Positions 42,384 through 50,728 of a stretch of DNA of 64,000 nt are shown here, one piece after another. Position 1 is the stretch's first letter. Each line of letters begins with the position of its first letter. This DNA comes from Winogradskyella psychrotolerans. Its GTDB lineage: Bacteria; Bacteroidota; Bacteroidia; Flavobacteriales; Flavobacteriaceae. Below the pieces are notes generated by a model, which saw nothing but the letters and a program-made list of their open reading frames with translations, was not told the origin of the DNA and did no database searches. The position numbers and the translations under genes were made by a program. The DNA lies in the NCBI RefSeq assembly GCF_018860565.1, contig NZ_JAHKPS010000012.1:1-64000 (forward strand), given 5' to 3'.

Positions 42384-42998
42384 ATGAAAAAAACAAAAGA
42401 CGAAAATACCGAAGAGCTAATACTAAATGCCGCAAAACACATTTTTCAATCTAAAGGAATGGTTGGCGCACGAATGCAAGAAATAGCCGATAAGGCAGGT
42501 ATTAATAAAGCGATGTTGCATTATTACTATAGAAATAAGCAGTTATTGTTTGAAGCTGTTTTTAAGAATGCGTTTTCGTTGTTAGCACCACAATTGAATG
42601 CCGTTTTAAATGATGATTCTTCTATTGAAGATAAAGTGAAAAATTTCACATTAAACTATATAAACTTTATAGCAAAGCATCCGTATTTGCCAAATTTTAT
42701 TATTCAAGAACTCAATAGGAATCCAGGTTTTCTTTTAAAAATGAAAGATAATCCAGCTTTTCCCAATATTGAAAAGTTTAAGAAACAAGTTGCTCAAGAA
42801 GTTGAAAATGGTATTCTAAAACCCATTAGTGCCGAACAATTATTTATCAATATTATGGCTTTAAACGTTTTTCCGTTTGTGGCAAAACCTTTACTTGTGG
42901 CATTCACTAATACCGACGATGAAACCTATAAACAACTCATAGAGGATCGTAAAACGGAAGTTGCCGACTTTATTATTAATTCTATAAAGCATACTTAA
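42384..42998 (+). CDS. TetR-family regulator of the ABC export operon (CecR-like context)
   Basis: In this 204-residue protein the N-terminal helix-turn-helix is 'ILNAAKHIFQSKGMVGARMQEIADKAGINKAMLHYYYRNKQLLFEAVF' (about 10-58), and the C-terminal helices form the ligand-binding half. It is the first gene of an operon encoding TolC, HlyD, OsmC, two ABC ATPases and two permeases. This is the layout of the E. coli cecR-ybhGFSR system, so it probably represses the operon and is released by an exported compound. A perfect palindrome lies just upstream. Confidence 0.9.
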   Translation: MKKTKDENTEELILNAAKHIFQSKGMVGARMQEIADKAGINKAMLHYYYRNKQLLFEAVFKNAFSLLAPQLNAVLNDDSSIEDKVKNFTLNYINFIAKHPYLPNFIIQELNRNPGFLLKMKDNPAFPNIEKFKKQVAQEVENGILKPISAEQLFINIMALNVFPFVAKPLLVAFTNTDDETYKQLIEDRKTEVADFIINSIKHT

Positions 42999-42999
42999 A

Positions 43000-44250
43000 A
43001 TGAAGCAGTTAGTCCTCATCTTATTACTATCAATTGGATGGTCAAGTTTTGCGCAACAAAACATTACATTAGAAGAATGTTATGATTTGGTGACAGAAAA
43101 CTATCCATTGGCAAAACAGTCAAAACTTTTAGAGGCGCAAAATAAATTGGATACAGAAGTTATTTCGACTTCAAAATTACCTCAGTTAAGCTTAGATGCG
43201 CAAGCAACCTATCAATCGGATGTGATTGAGTTTCCTTTGGCAATGTCTGAAATCGAACCCTTAAATAAAGACCAATATCGTGCGACTGTTTCTGTAAACC
43301 AATTAATTTATAATGGAGGAGCAACAGCAGCGTCTTTAGATTTAAAATCCGCGCAACTAAAAACGAAACAAAAACAAGTAGAAGTCAGTTTGTATCAACT
43401 CAAACAGCAAATTAACCAACTCTATTTTTCTGTGTTGTTAGCGCAAGAATCTCAGTTGTTATTAAAAGCGAAAAAAGCGCAATTAGAAGCAAAACTTAAA
43501 GAAGTACAATCAGGAATTAAGTATGGTGTTATTTTACCAACTTCAGATAAAGTTTTAGAGGCTGAATTATTAAAAATAAACCAACAATGCAACGCATTAG
43601 AAAGTAATAAAGCAACCCTTATTGAAACATTATCTAGTTTAATAGGGCAATCAATAGGTGCTTCAACAACATTTCAAAAACCACTTATAGAAACACAGTT
43701 ACGAACAGAATTAGCAAGACCAGAACTGGAATTATTTCAATTTAAAAAAGATGAAATTAAAAATTCTGAAACACTGTTGTCTAAACTAAACGCACCTAAA
43801 TTACTTGGTTTTGCAACAGGTGGTTATGGAAATCCAGGATTAAATATGTTAGATAATTCGTTTCAAACATTTTACACGGTTGGTGTTAAAGTGAATTGGA
43901 ATGTTTTCGATTGGAATGCGAACAAAAAACAAAGAGCATCTTTAGTGATCAACAAAGATTTTATAGAGAATGAAACCGAAATTTTTAAACTCAATACTAC
44001 CATTGCGCTAAATCAACAACAAAAAGAAATCGATAAAATTGAATCTTTTATTACTTCAGATTTAGAAATAATTAATCTTAGAAAAGACGTGCTAAAATCG
44101 GCAGATTCACAACTTAAAAATGGTGTGATTACATCTTCGGCATACATCACAGAACTTACTAATTTATACGAAGATGAGAACACCTTGATAAAACATAACA
44201 TTCAGTTACAATTGGCAAAAGCAAATTATAATGTCATTAAAGGACAATAG
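43000..44250 (+). CDS. TolC-family outer-membrane efflux channel
   Basis: This 416-residue protein has a signal peptide (MKQLVLILLLSIGWSSFAQ). It has two long coiled-coil regions typical of TolC ('LDTEVISTSKLPQLSLDAQATYQ', 'VKVNWNVFDWNANKKQRASL'). It forms the outer-membrane exit duct for the ABC exporter encoded downstream. It starts 1 bp after the tetR stop. The last coil contains the usual 'SSAYITELTNLYEDENTLI' helix. A repeat element lies in the 95 bp gap to the HlyD gene. Confidence 0.9.
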   Translation: MKQLVLILLLSIGWSSFAQQNITLEECYDLVTENYPLAKQSKLLEAQNKLDTEVISTSKLPQLSLDAQATYQSDVIEFPLAMSEIEPLNKDQYRATVSVNQLIYNGGATAASLDLKSAQLKTKQKQVEVSLYQLKQQINQLYFSVLLAQESQLLLKAKKAQLEAKLKEVQSGIKYGVILPTSDKVLEAELLKINQQCNALESNKATLIETLSSLIGQSIGASTTFQKPLIETQLRTELARPELELFQFKKDEIKNSETLLSKLNAPKLLGFATGGYGNPGLNMLDNSFQTFYTVGVKVNWNVFDWNANKKQRASLVINKDFIENETEIFKLNTTIALNQQQKEIDKIESFITSDLEIINLRKDVLKSADSQLKNGVITSSAYITELTNLYEDENTLIKHNIQLQLAKANYNVIKGQ

Positions 44251-44268
44251 AAGAAGATCTAATAGATT

Positions 44269-44328
44269 CCGCAGATTAGAGTAGAGAAATAAATAGTAAG
44301 ATCTGCGAAAATCAGCGAAATCTGCGGG
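44269..44328. repeat. CGCAGATT-type palindromic repeat (copy a)
   Basis: CCGCAGATT (44269-44277) and AATCTGCGGG (44319-44328) form the ends, with ATCTGCGAAAATCAGCG between. The element belongs to the same family as those at 47461, 47936-48314 and 60807. Confidence 0.7.
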
Positions 44329-44345
44329 AAACAAAAACCATAAAT

Positions 44346-45257
44346 ATGAAAAATAATAAATACATACTAGGGCTAAGTATTATCGTTTTTAGCTTGTTTT
44401 CTTGTAGAAACAACAACGGAAAAGCAGACGGTTACGGCAATTTTGAAGCCACAGAAATAACCATTTCAGCCGAAACTAATGGAAAACTAATGCAGTTTAA
44501 TCTCGATGAAGGAGATGTGCTTCAAAAAGAACAATTTATTGGTTATATAGATACCATTTCTTTAGCATTAAAACGTGAGCAGTTAGAGGTTTCTAAAGCT
44601 GTTATTGCTTCAAAATCTAAAGGAGTCTTATCTCAAATAGCGGTTTTGAATTCTAAATTAAAAACAGCAAATACCAATAAAACACGAATAGAAAATCTGA
44701 TAAAAGATAATGCAGGAACGCAAAAGCAATTAGATGATATAACAGGAGAAATTGATGTCATAAAAAATCAAATTAGAAGTGTCGAAATTCAAAATGCACC
44801 TGTGGTTAATGAATTGAAATCTATTGATGTGCAGTTAAAACAAATTGACGACCAAATCCATAAAAGTAAAATTGTAAATCCTGTAAACGGAACCGTTTTA
44901 ACCAAATACGCAGAACCAAATGAAATTACTGCTTTTGGAAAACCGTTGTATAAAATTGCCGATTTAACCACCATGCAATTACGAGTTTATATAAGTGAAA
45001 CACAATTGGCTAATATTAAAATAGGACAAGAGGTAACGGTTAAAATTGATGATGGAGATAGTATGAAATCGTATAATGGTACTATTAGTTGGATTGCTTC
45101 GGAAGCAGAATTCACACCAAAAATAATTCAGACTAAAGAAGAACGTGTGGCCTTAGTTTATGCCGTAAAAGTGGATGTTAAAAACGATGGAAGCTTAAAA
45201 ATTGGAATGCCTGCCGAACTATGGCTAAATGCTTCGGAGGAACCTATGAATAATTAA
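44346..45257 (+). CDS. HlyD/YbhG-type periplasmic adaptor lipoprotein
   Basis: This 303-residue protein has a signal peptide with lipobox 'LFSC' (Cys20), a biotinyl-lipoyl-like half ('GYGNFEATEITISAETNGKLMQFNLDEGDVLQKEQ'), a coiled-coil hairpin (about 75-165) and the second half 'HKSKIVNPVNGTVLTKYAEPNE', followed by a beta-barrel domain. It links the inner-membrane ABC permeases to TolC. The order is the same as ybhG in the ybhGFSR operon. Confidence 0.9.
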   Translation: MKNNKYILGLSIIVFSLFSCRNNNGKADGYGNFEATEITISAETNGKLMQFNLDEGDVLQKEQFIGYIDTISLALKREQLEVSKAVIASKSKGVLSQIAVLNSKLKTANTNKTRIENLIKDNAGTQKQLDDITGEIDVIKNQIRSVEIQNAPVVNELKSIDVQLKQIDDQIHKSKIVNPVNGTVLTKYAEPNEITAFGKPLYKIADLTTMQLRVYISETQLANIKIGQEVTVKIDDGDSMKSYNGTISWIASEAEFTPKIIQTKEERVALVYAVKVDVKNDGSLKIGMPAELWLNASEEPMNN

Positions 45258-45287
45258 ATAAAAAACCATAACTAAAATTATAGAATC

Positions 45288-45746
45288 ATGGAAAAACATA
45301 TTTATAACGTCGATATTAAATGGACGCAAGACAGAAAAGGAACCATGTGTTCCCCAGAATTGAAAAATGAGGCAACTAATGAAACTAATTGCATTGAAGT
45401 GGCAACACCACCAGAATTCCCTGGCGGAATGCCAAATATTTGGTCACCAGAGCATTTATTTACAGCAGCAGTAAGTAGTTGTTTAATGACTACCTTTTTA
45501 GCAATAGCAGAATATTCAAAATTAGAATTTGTGAGTTTTGCATGTGGTTCTAAAGGTGTTCTAGAAAAAGTGGATGGTAAATTTGTAATAAGTGAAGTGT
45601 TATTATTTCCTGAAGTTGTAATTACAGACGCAGCTAAAAGAGAACGTACAGAACGTATTTTAGAAAAATCGGAAAAAGCCTGTTTAATTTCAAATTCTGT
45701 GACTTCAAAAATTACAATGGAAGCTAAAATTATAGTTCAAAATTAA
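45288..45746 (+). CDS. OsmC-family protein (peroxide/thiol protection)
   Basis: This 152-residue OsmC/Ohr-fold protein has redox cysteines in 'AAVSSCLMTTFLAIAEYS' and 'EKSEKACLISNSV'. The 'WSPEHLFTAAVSSC' segment is typical of the family. Such proteins reduce organic hydroperoxides in the cytosol. The gene is 30 bp after the HlyD gene and 6 bp before the first ATPase gene, so it is part of the export operon. It is not part of the E. coli ybhGFSR set. Confidence 0.88.
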   Translation: MEKHIYNVDIKWTQDRKGTMCSPELKNEATNETNCIEVATPPEFPGGMPNIWSPEHLFTAAVSSCLMTTFLAIAEYSKLEFVSFACGSKGVLEKVDGKFVISEVLLFPEVVITDAAKRERTERILEKSEKACLISNSVTSKITMEAKIIVQN

Positions 45747-45752
45747 AATTTA

Positions 45753-46655
45753 GTGAGTATAACGGTCAACCATATTAGTAAGTCTTATAAAAACGTAAAG
45801 GCCTTAGAAGATATTTCTTTTCAAGTAAAAGAAGGAGAGCTTTTTGGACTTATTGGTCCTGATGGCGCAGGTAAAACAACGCTGTTTAGAATTTTAACAA
45901 CGCTTTTAATTGCTAATGAAGGTTCGGCAACGGTTGCTGATTTTGATGTGGTTGCAGACTATAAAAAGATTCGGAATAATGTAGGCTATATGCCAGGGAA
46001 ATTTTCACTCTATCAAGATTTAACGATTGAAGAAAATTTAAATTTTTTCGCAACTATTTTCGGAACAACCATAGAAGAAAACTACGATTTAATAAAAGAC
46101 ATTTATGTTCAAATAGAATGTTTTAAAGACCGTCGTGCAGGAAAACTATCGGGTGGAATGAAACAAAAACTAGCTTTATGTTGTGCTTTAATTCACAAAC
46201 CAAAAGTATTGTTTTTAGATGAGCCAACAACAGGAGTGGACCCCGTGTCGAGAAAAGAATTTTGGGACATGCTAAAACGTTTACAGCAAAAAGGCATTAC
46301 CATTTTAGTATCTACACCCTATATGGATGAAGCTGCTTTGTGTGATAGAATTGCATTAATTCAAAATGGTAAAATTTTGCAGATTGATACACCTCAAGCT
46401 ATAGTGAAACATTACCCAAAAAAGATTTATAATGTTAGGGCAAGCAATACATACCAACTCATAAATGCTTTAAATGATTATGAATACAACCATAGTGTTT
46501 ATCCTTTTGGTGAGTTTGTACATTATACGGATAGCAGAAAAGATTTTAATCCGAAAGATTTAATAGACTATTTAGAATCTAAAGATTTATCGCATATAGA
46601 AATCGGAAAAACCGAACCAACCATTGAAGATACCTTTATGGAATTGGCGAAATAA
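45753..46655 (+). CDS. ABC exporter ATPase 1 (YbhF N-half-like)
   Basis: This 300-residue protein starts from GTG 6 bp after the osmC-like stop. Walker A is 'GPDGAGKT' (35-42), the signature is 'LSGGMKQKLAL', Walker B is 'KVLFLDEPTTGVDP' and the H-loop region is 'ISTPYMDEA'-like ('VSTPYMDEAAL', where a Pro replaces the usual switch His). In E. coli YbhF two ATPase units are fused; here they are separate genes. Confidence 0.92.
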   Translation: MSITVNHISKSYKNVKALEDISFQVKEGELFGLIGPDGAGKTTLFRILTTLLIANEGSATVADFDVVADYKKIRNNVGYMPGKFSLYQDLTIEENLNFFATIFGTTIEENYDLIKDIYVQIECFKDRRAGKLSGGMKQKLALCCALIHKPKVLFLDEPTTGVDPVSRKEFWDMLKRLQQKGITILVSTPYMDEAALCDRIALIQNGKILQIDTPQAIVKHYPKKIYNVRASNTYQLINALNDYEYNHSVYPFGEFVHYTDSRKDFNPKDLIDYLESKDLSHIEIGKTEPTIEDTFMELAK

Positions 46656-46656
46656 A

Positions 46657-46714
46657 TGTCTGTTCGAGTGCAATCGAGAACTAATAAGACATCTCGACTG
46701 CGCTCGATGAGACA
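46657..46714. repeat. Inverted pair of a 23 bp REP-like palindromic unit
   Basis: A unit of the form TGTCT-N3-CGAGYGCARTCGAGA occurs at 46657-46679 and in inverted orientation at 46692-46714. A third copy lies at 49445-49467. The pair can fold into a long hairpin and separates the two ATPase genes of the operon. Confidence 0.75.
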
Positions 46715-46726
46715 AAAAAGAACTAA

Positions 46727-47455
46727 ATGAACAAAAACAACGTCATAGAAGCTCAAAACCTAACCAAAATGTTTGGAGATTTTACAGCTGTAGATGCCAT
46801 TACTTTTGATGTTAAAAAAGGAGAAATATTTGGTTTTCTAGGAGCAAATGGAGCAGGAAAAACAACAGCTATGAAAATGCTGATTGGGATTTCTAAACCA
46901 ACGTCCGGTGCTGCAAAAGTTGCAGGATTTGATGTGTTTACTAATACAGAAGATATCAAGAAAAATATTGGTTATATGAGTCAGAAATTTGCGTTATATG
47001 GCGATTTAACGGTTAAAGAAAATATTACATTTTTTGGAGGAATTTATGGCTTGTCAAGAAAAAGTATCAAAGAGAAATCTGCTGTATTAATAGAAGAGTT
47101 AGGACTAGAAAAGGTGGCTAGTAAATTAGTAGGATCCTTGCCATTAGGTTGGAAACAAAAACTATCCTTTTCGGTGTCTTTGCTTCACGATCCTAAAATT
47201 GTGTTTTTAGATGAACCAACAGGTGGAGTAGACCCAATTACGAGACGTCAGTTTTGGGAAATGATTTATAAAGCAGCCCATCAAGGCACAACTGTTTTTG
47301 TAACCACGCATTATATGGATGAAGCTGAATATTGTGATCGTGTATCTATCATGGTAAATGGAAAAATTGAAGCTTTAGATACACCTAAGAAATTGAAAGA
47401 GCAGTTTCAAGTAGATAATATGAATGATGTGTTTTTAAAACTAGCAAGAAGATAG
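46727..47455 (+). CDS. ABC exporter ATPase 2 (YbhF C-half-like)
   Basis: This 242-residue protein has Walker A 'GANGAGKT' (39-46), Walker B 'KIVFLDEPTGGVDP' and H-loop 'VTTHYMDEAEYC'. The signature motif reads 'SLPLGWKQKLSF' where LSGGQ is usual; the degenerate LPLGWKQ form is also familiar in YbhF-like second halves. It pairs with ATPase 1 and the permeases at 48327 and 49544. Confidence 0.92.
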   Translation: MNKNNVIEAQNLTKMFGDFTAVDAITFDVKKGEIFGFLGANGAGKTTAMKMLIGISKPTSGAAKVAGFDVFTNTEDIKKNIGYMSQKFALYGDLTVKENITFFGGIYGLSRKSIKEKSAVLIEELGLEKVASKLVGSLPLGWKQKLSFSVSLLHDPKIVFLDEPTGGVDPITRRQFWEMIYKAAHQGTTVFVTTHYMDEAEYCDRVSIMVNGKIEALDTPKKLKEQFQVDNMNDVFLKLARR

Positions 47456-47460
47456 AGAAT

Positions 47461-47525
47461 TTCCTACAGATTTCGCAGAAAATAACTTAAATGAAATCTG
47501 TGTTTATTCGCGAGATTTACGGAGT
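47461..47525. repeat. CGCAGATT-type palindromic repeat (copy b, diverged)
   Basis: CCTACAGATTTCGCAG and AAATCTGTG...CGCGAGATTTACGG recall the element family but with several changes. It lies immediately before the GxxExxY gene. Confidence 0.45.
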
Positions 47526-47539
47526 AAAATCAAATAATT

Positions 47540-47926
47540 ATGGAGGAAAAAACAGAAAATGAAATATCCTATATAATCAGAGGAGCGATTTTTAAAGTCT
47601 ATAATGAATTAGGTCCGGGGTTATTCGAGTCTGTATACGAAGCTGTGTTGATGTATGAGTTAGAGAAACAAGGATTATCAGTTAAAAAACAAGTTCCGTT
47701 GCCTGTGTTTTATGATGGTATAGAACTAGAAATTGGCTTCAGATTAGATTTATTAGTTAATAACAAAGTAATAATCGAAATAAAATCGGTAGAAACTTTA
47801 GCTAAAGTACATCATAAACAAGTTTTGACTTACTTAAAAATTTCAGAATTAAAACTAGGCATTTTAGTGAATTTTAATGTAGATGATATAACAAAAGGGA
47901 TTTTTAGAAAAGTAAATGGATTATAA
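47540..47926 (+). CDS. GxxExxY protein (PD-(D/E)XK nuclease-like fold)
   Basis: This 128-residue protein is named for 'GPGLFESVYE' (about 27-36). The PD-(D/E)XK-type residues are visible as Asp in 'GFRLDLLVNN' and E-x-K in 'VIIEIKSVE'. 'KQVLTYLKISELKLGILVNF' completes the fold. No function is established for the family. The gene sits between the ATPase and permease genes of an ABC export operon that does not need it, and is flanked on both sides by palindromic CGCAGATT-type repeats. Insertion as a small mobile or selfish unit together with the repeats is a reasonable inference. Confidence 0.85.
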   Translation: MEEKTENEISYIIRGAIFKVYNELGPGLFESVYEAVLMYELEKQGLSVKKQVPLPVFYDGIELEIGFRLDLLVNNKVIIEIKSVETLAKVHHKQVLTYLKISELKLGILVNFNVDDITKGIFRKVNGL

Positions 47927-48326
47927 AAAAAATCCCTCAGATTTTGCAGAAATGGACTTAAAAAAATCTGCGCTTATCAGTGAAATCAGCGGGAGATAGA
48001 TAGTTATAAAAAATGTCGATCAGATAATGCAGATTTGAGTAGAAAGAGTAAATATCAAATCAATTAAAAAACAAAAAAGATCAGCGATAATCTGCGAAAT
48101 CTGCGGGAGATAGTTATAAAAAACATCCCGCAGATTTCTCAGATTTTGCAGAAATGGACTTAAAAAAAATCTGCGCTTATTAGTGAAATCAGCGGGAGAT
48201 AGATAGTTGTAAAAAATGTCAATCAGATAATGCAGGTTTGAGTAGAAAGAGTAAATATCAAATCAATTAAAAAATAAAAAAGATCAGCGATAATTTGCGA
48301 AATCTGCGGGAAAAAAGAAATAAATA
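47927..48326. other. Gene-free 400 bp stretch made of repeats inside the export operon
   Basis: Almost the whole interval consists of two near-identical copies of a roughly 180-200 bp unit built from CGCAGATT-type palindromes. No open frame with coding character was recognised. Transcription of the downstream permease genes must cross it or start within it. Confidence 0.75.
47936..48314. repeat. Tandem pair of repeats (period about 203 bp) built from CGCAGATT palindromes
   Basis: CTCAGATTTTGCAG at 47936 recurs at 48138, and GATCAGCGATAA at 48079 recurs at 48282 (offsets 202 and 203). Each unit starts with CAGATTTTGCAG and ends with GCGAAATCTGCGGG. The copies differ at only a few bases, so the duplication is recent. 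Confidence 0.85.
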
Positions 48327-49433
48327 ATGAAAAGATTCATAGGTTTCATAAAAAAAGAATTCTATCACATTTTTAGAGATAGACGCTCATTGTTTATTCT
48401 CTTCGGAATGCCAATAGCACAAATTATGCTATTTGGTTTCGCTATTACCAATGAAATAAATAATGTAGATATCGCTATTCTAGACCATTCAAAAGATGCA
48501 ACAACAAAAGAAATTATTAATAAAATTTCAGCATCAAAATACTTTAGTATCAATCAGTTTATTGACAGAGAAGCCGATATTGAAACTATTTTCAAAAAAG
48601 GAAAAGTAAAAGCAGTTTTAAATTTCGAAGAAGGTTTCAGTAAAAAGCTAATCAAAGATCATAAAGCTTCTATACAGATTATTACCGATGCTACAGATCC
48701 AAATACAGCAAATACCATAAGTAATTATGTCAATGCCATTCTTCAGCAATATCAAAAAGGATTGCATAAAGACATCACAATCGCCTATCAAATTGTACCA
48801 CAAACCAAAATGGTTTATAATCCAGAATTAAAAAGTGTGTACATGTTTGTTCCTGGTGTTATGACTATTATTTTAATGTTAGTTTCTGCAATGATGACTT
48901 CCATTTCTATCACAAGAGAAAAGGAATTAGGAACTATGGAGATCCTTTTAGTGTCACCAATAAAACCAATTCAGGTTATTGTAGGTAAAGTGTTTCCTTA
49001 TATTTTTCTGTCTATTATAAACGCCATTGTCATTGTCGTTTTAAGCATATTTATATTTAAAATGCCAGTGCAAGGAAGCTTATTTTTATTAGCTTTTGAA
49101 AGCGTATTATTTATAATCACAGCATTAGCTTTAGGTATTTTAATCTCAACAATTTCTGCTACGCAACAAACAGCAATGATGATTTCTTTAATGGGATTAA
49201 TGCTACCCGTAATTCTATTATCAGGTTTTATTTTTCCAATTTCGAGCATGCCTTTACCATTGCAAGTGATTAGTAACATCATTCCTGCAAAATGGTTTAT
49301 CATCATCATAAAAGGGATTATGCTAAAAGGCGTAGGATTGCAATATATATGGAAAGAAACCTTGATTTTAGTTGGAATGACCATCTTTTTTATTGGATTA
49401 AGTGTGAAGAAATATAAAATACGATTAGAGTAA
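48327..49433 (+). CDS. ABC-2 type exporter permease 1 (YbhS-like)
   Basis: This 368-residue inner-membrane protein has an N-terminal helix with 'FIKKEFYHIFRDRRSLFILFG', a large periplasmic domain (about 45-170) and five C-terminal helices including 'MFVPGVMTIILMLVSAMMTSISITREKELGTMEILLVSP', the ABC-2 signature. It works with the two ATPases and permease 2 as a heterodimeric exporter feeding HlyD and TolC. It follows the repeat block at 47936-48314. Confidence 0.9.
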   Translation: MKRFIGFIKKEFYHIFRDRRSLFILFGMPIAQIMLFGFAITNEINNVDIAILDHSKDATTKEIINKISASKYFSINQFIDREADIETIFKKGKVKAVLNFEEGFSKKLIKDHKASIQIITDATDPNTANTISNYVNAILQQYQKGLHKDITIAYQIVPQTKMVYNPELKSVYMFVPGVMTIILMLVSAMMTSISITREKELGTMEILLVSPIKPIQVIVGKVFPYIFLSIINAIVIVVLSIFIFKMPVQGSLFLLAFESVLFIITALALGILISTISATQQTAMMISLMGLMLPVILLSGFIFPISSMPLPLQVISNIIPAKWFIIIIKGIMLKGVGLQYIWKETLILVGMTIFFIGLSVKKYKIRLE

Positions 49434-49444
49434 AAGAGTAAAGT

Positions 49445-49532
49445 TGTCTCGTCGAGCGCAGTCGAGACGTTTATTAAAAGTGATATTTAAAAAAGATTCC
49501 TGCTGAAGTTTATCTTGAGCGGAGCCGAAAGG
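49445..49532. repeat. REP-like 23 bp unit plus a second flavobacterial repeat fragment
   Basis: A third copy of the TGTCT-N3-CGAGCGCAGTCGAGA unit occupies 49445-49467. A separate motif TTTATCTTGAGCGGAGCCG (49509-49527) is a well-known kind of Bacteroidota intergenic repeat. They fill the gap between the two permease genes. Confidence 0.7.
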
Positions 49533-49543
49533 TGGGAAATAAT

Positions 49544-50665
49544 ATGAAAACAATTTTATACATCATTCAAAAGGAGTTCAAGCAAATTTTTAGAAATAAA
49601 GGCATGCTTCCTATCATTTTTGTACTGCCAATATTACAACTTGTTATACTATCTAATGCCGCTACATTTGAAGTCAAAAATATCAAATTTGGTTATATTG
49701 ATAATGACCACACATCAACATCGAGAGCATTAGTCGAAAAATTTAATGCCTCTACTTATTTTGATGTATTAACAGATTTTCCTTCTGAAGCATTAGCAAG
49801 TGCTTCGATGTTAAAAGGTGAAGTGGATGTGCTTTTACAAATTCCACATTATTTTGAGCGCGATTTACAAAAAGAAAAACAGAACAGCTTAGGCGTAACT
49901 ATAAACGCAATTGATGGCGCAGCAGCAGGAGTAGAAAATGTATATGTCACACAAATTGTACAACGTTTCAATCAAAACATAAAAATGGATGTATTACAGG
50001 TTTCAGACAAACAAATACAACCAATTATTATAGAGACTATTCCATTATTTTGGTATAATAAAACTTTAAATTATAAAACCTTTATGGTTCCTGGTATATT
50101 GGTTTTACTAGTCACCATGATTACGCTCTTCCTTTCAGGAATGAATATTGTCCGCGAAAAAGAAATTGGTACTCTAGAACAAATCAACGTCACACCAATT
50201 AAAAAGAGTCAGTTTATTATTGGGAAACTTTTTCCGTTTTGGGTTATAGGAATGGGTTTATTAACGGTTGGATTAATTTTAGCCAAAGTCATATTTAATG
50301 TTCCAATGCTAGGGAGTTTACCGCTTATGTATTTATACACTTCAATTTATATTCTGGTCATTTTAGGCATCGGTTTATTCATTTCTAATTTTACAGATAC
50401 ACAACAGCAAGCGATGTTTATTGCGTGGTTTTTTACTGTTATTTTTATTTTAATGAGTGGTTTATTTACACCAATAGAGAGTATGCCAAAATGGGCACAA
50501 ACGCTTACTGAATTTAACCCAATACGATATTTTGTAGAAGTCATGCGTATGGTGATGCTTAAAGGTTCTGGTTTTAACGATATTCTTCCACAGTTATTAA
50601 AAACAGCACTTTACGCTTTTATAATGAATGGATTAGCGGTTTGGAGTTATAAGAAGACGAATTAA
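49544..50665 (+). CDS. ABC-2 type exporter permease 2 (YbhR-like)
   Basis: This 373-residue inner-membrane protein begins 'MKTILYIIQKEFKQIFRNKGML'. I chose the ATG at 49544; a GTG at 49532 lies in the repeat element and is less likely. A large periplasmic domain is followed by 'FMVPGILVLLVTMITLFLSGMNIVREKEIGTLEQINVTP', the ABC-2 signature, and four further helices. It is the last gene of the TetR-TolC-HlyD-OsmC-ABC operon. Confidence 0.9.
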   Translation: MKTILYIIQKEFKQIFRNKGMLPIIFVLPILQLVILSNAATFEVKNIKFGYIDNDHTSTSRALVEKFNASTYFDVLTDFPSEALASASMLKGEVDVLLQIPHYFERDLQKEKQNSLGVTINAIDGAAAGVENVYVTQIVQRFNQNIKMDVLQVSDKQIQPIIIETIPLFWYNKTLNYKTFMVPGILVLLVTMITLFLSGMNIVREKEIGTLEQINVTPIKKSQFIIGKLFPFWVIGMGLLTVGLILAKVIFNVPMLGSLPLMYLYTSIYILVILGIGLFISNFTDTQQQAMFIAWFFTVIFILMSGLFTPIESMPKWAQTLTEFNPIRYFVEVMRMVMLKGSGFNDILPQLLKTALYAFIMNGLAVWSYKKTN

Positions 50666-50674
50666 AAGACTTGT

Positions 50675-50688
50675 GTAACATTAGTTGC
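50675..50688 (+). promoter_or_regulatory. GTAAC-N4-GTTGC near-palindrome upstream of the SQR-like gene
   Basis: GTAACATTAGTTGC differs at one base from the perfect form and is centred about 47-53 bp before the flavoprotein start, the same spacing as at the cytochrome c and RND operons. Confidence 0.55.
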
Positions 50689-50728
50689 TATGTGTCATTT
50701 TATTTGATATTACCTTTAATTAAAATTA

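Noticed and set aside
47936..48314. Possible CRISPR array
   Set aside because: There are only two long direct copies, no regular short repeat-spacer pattern and no cas genes nearby.
49532..49543. GTG start giving four more residues to permease 2
   Set aside because: It lies at the end of a dispersed repeat element; the ATG at 49544 begins the conserved permease N-terminus.
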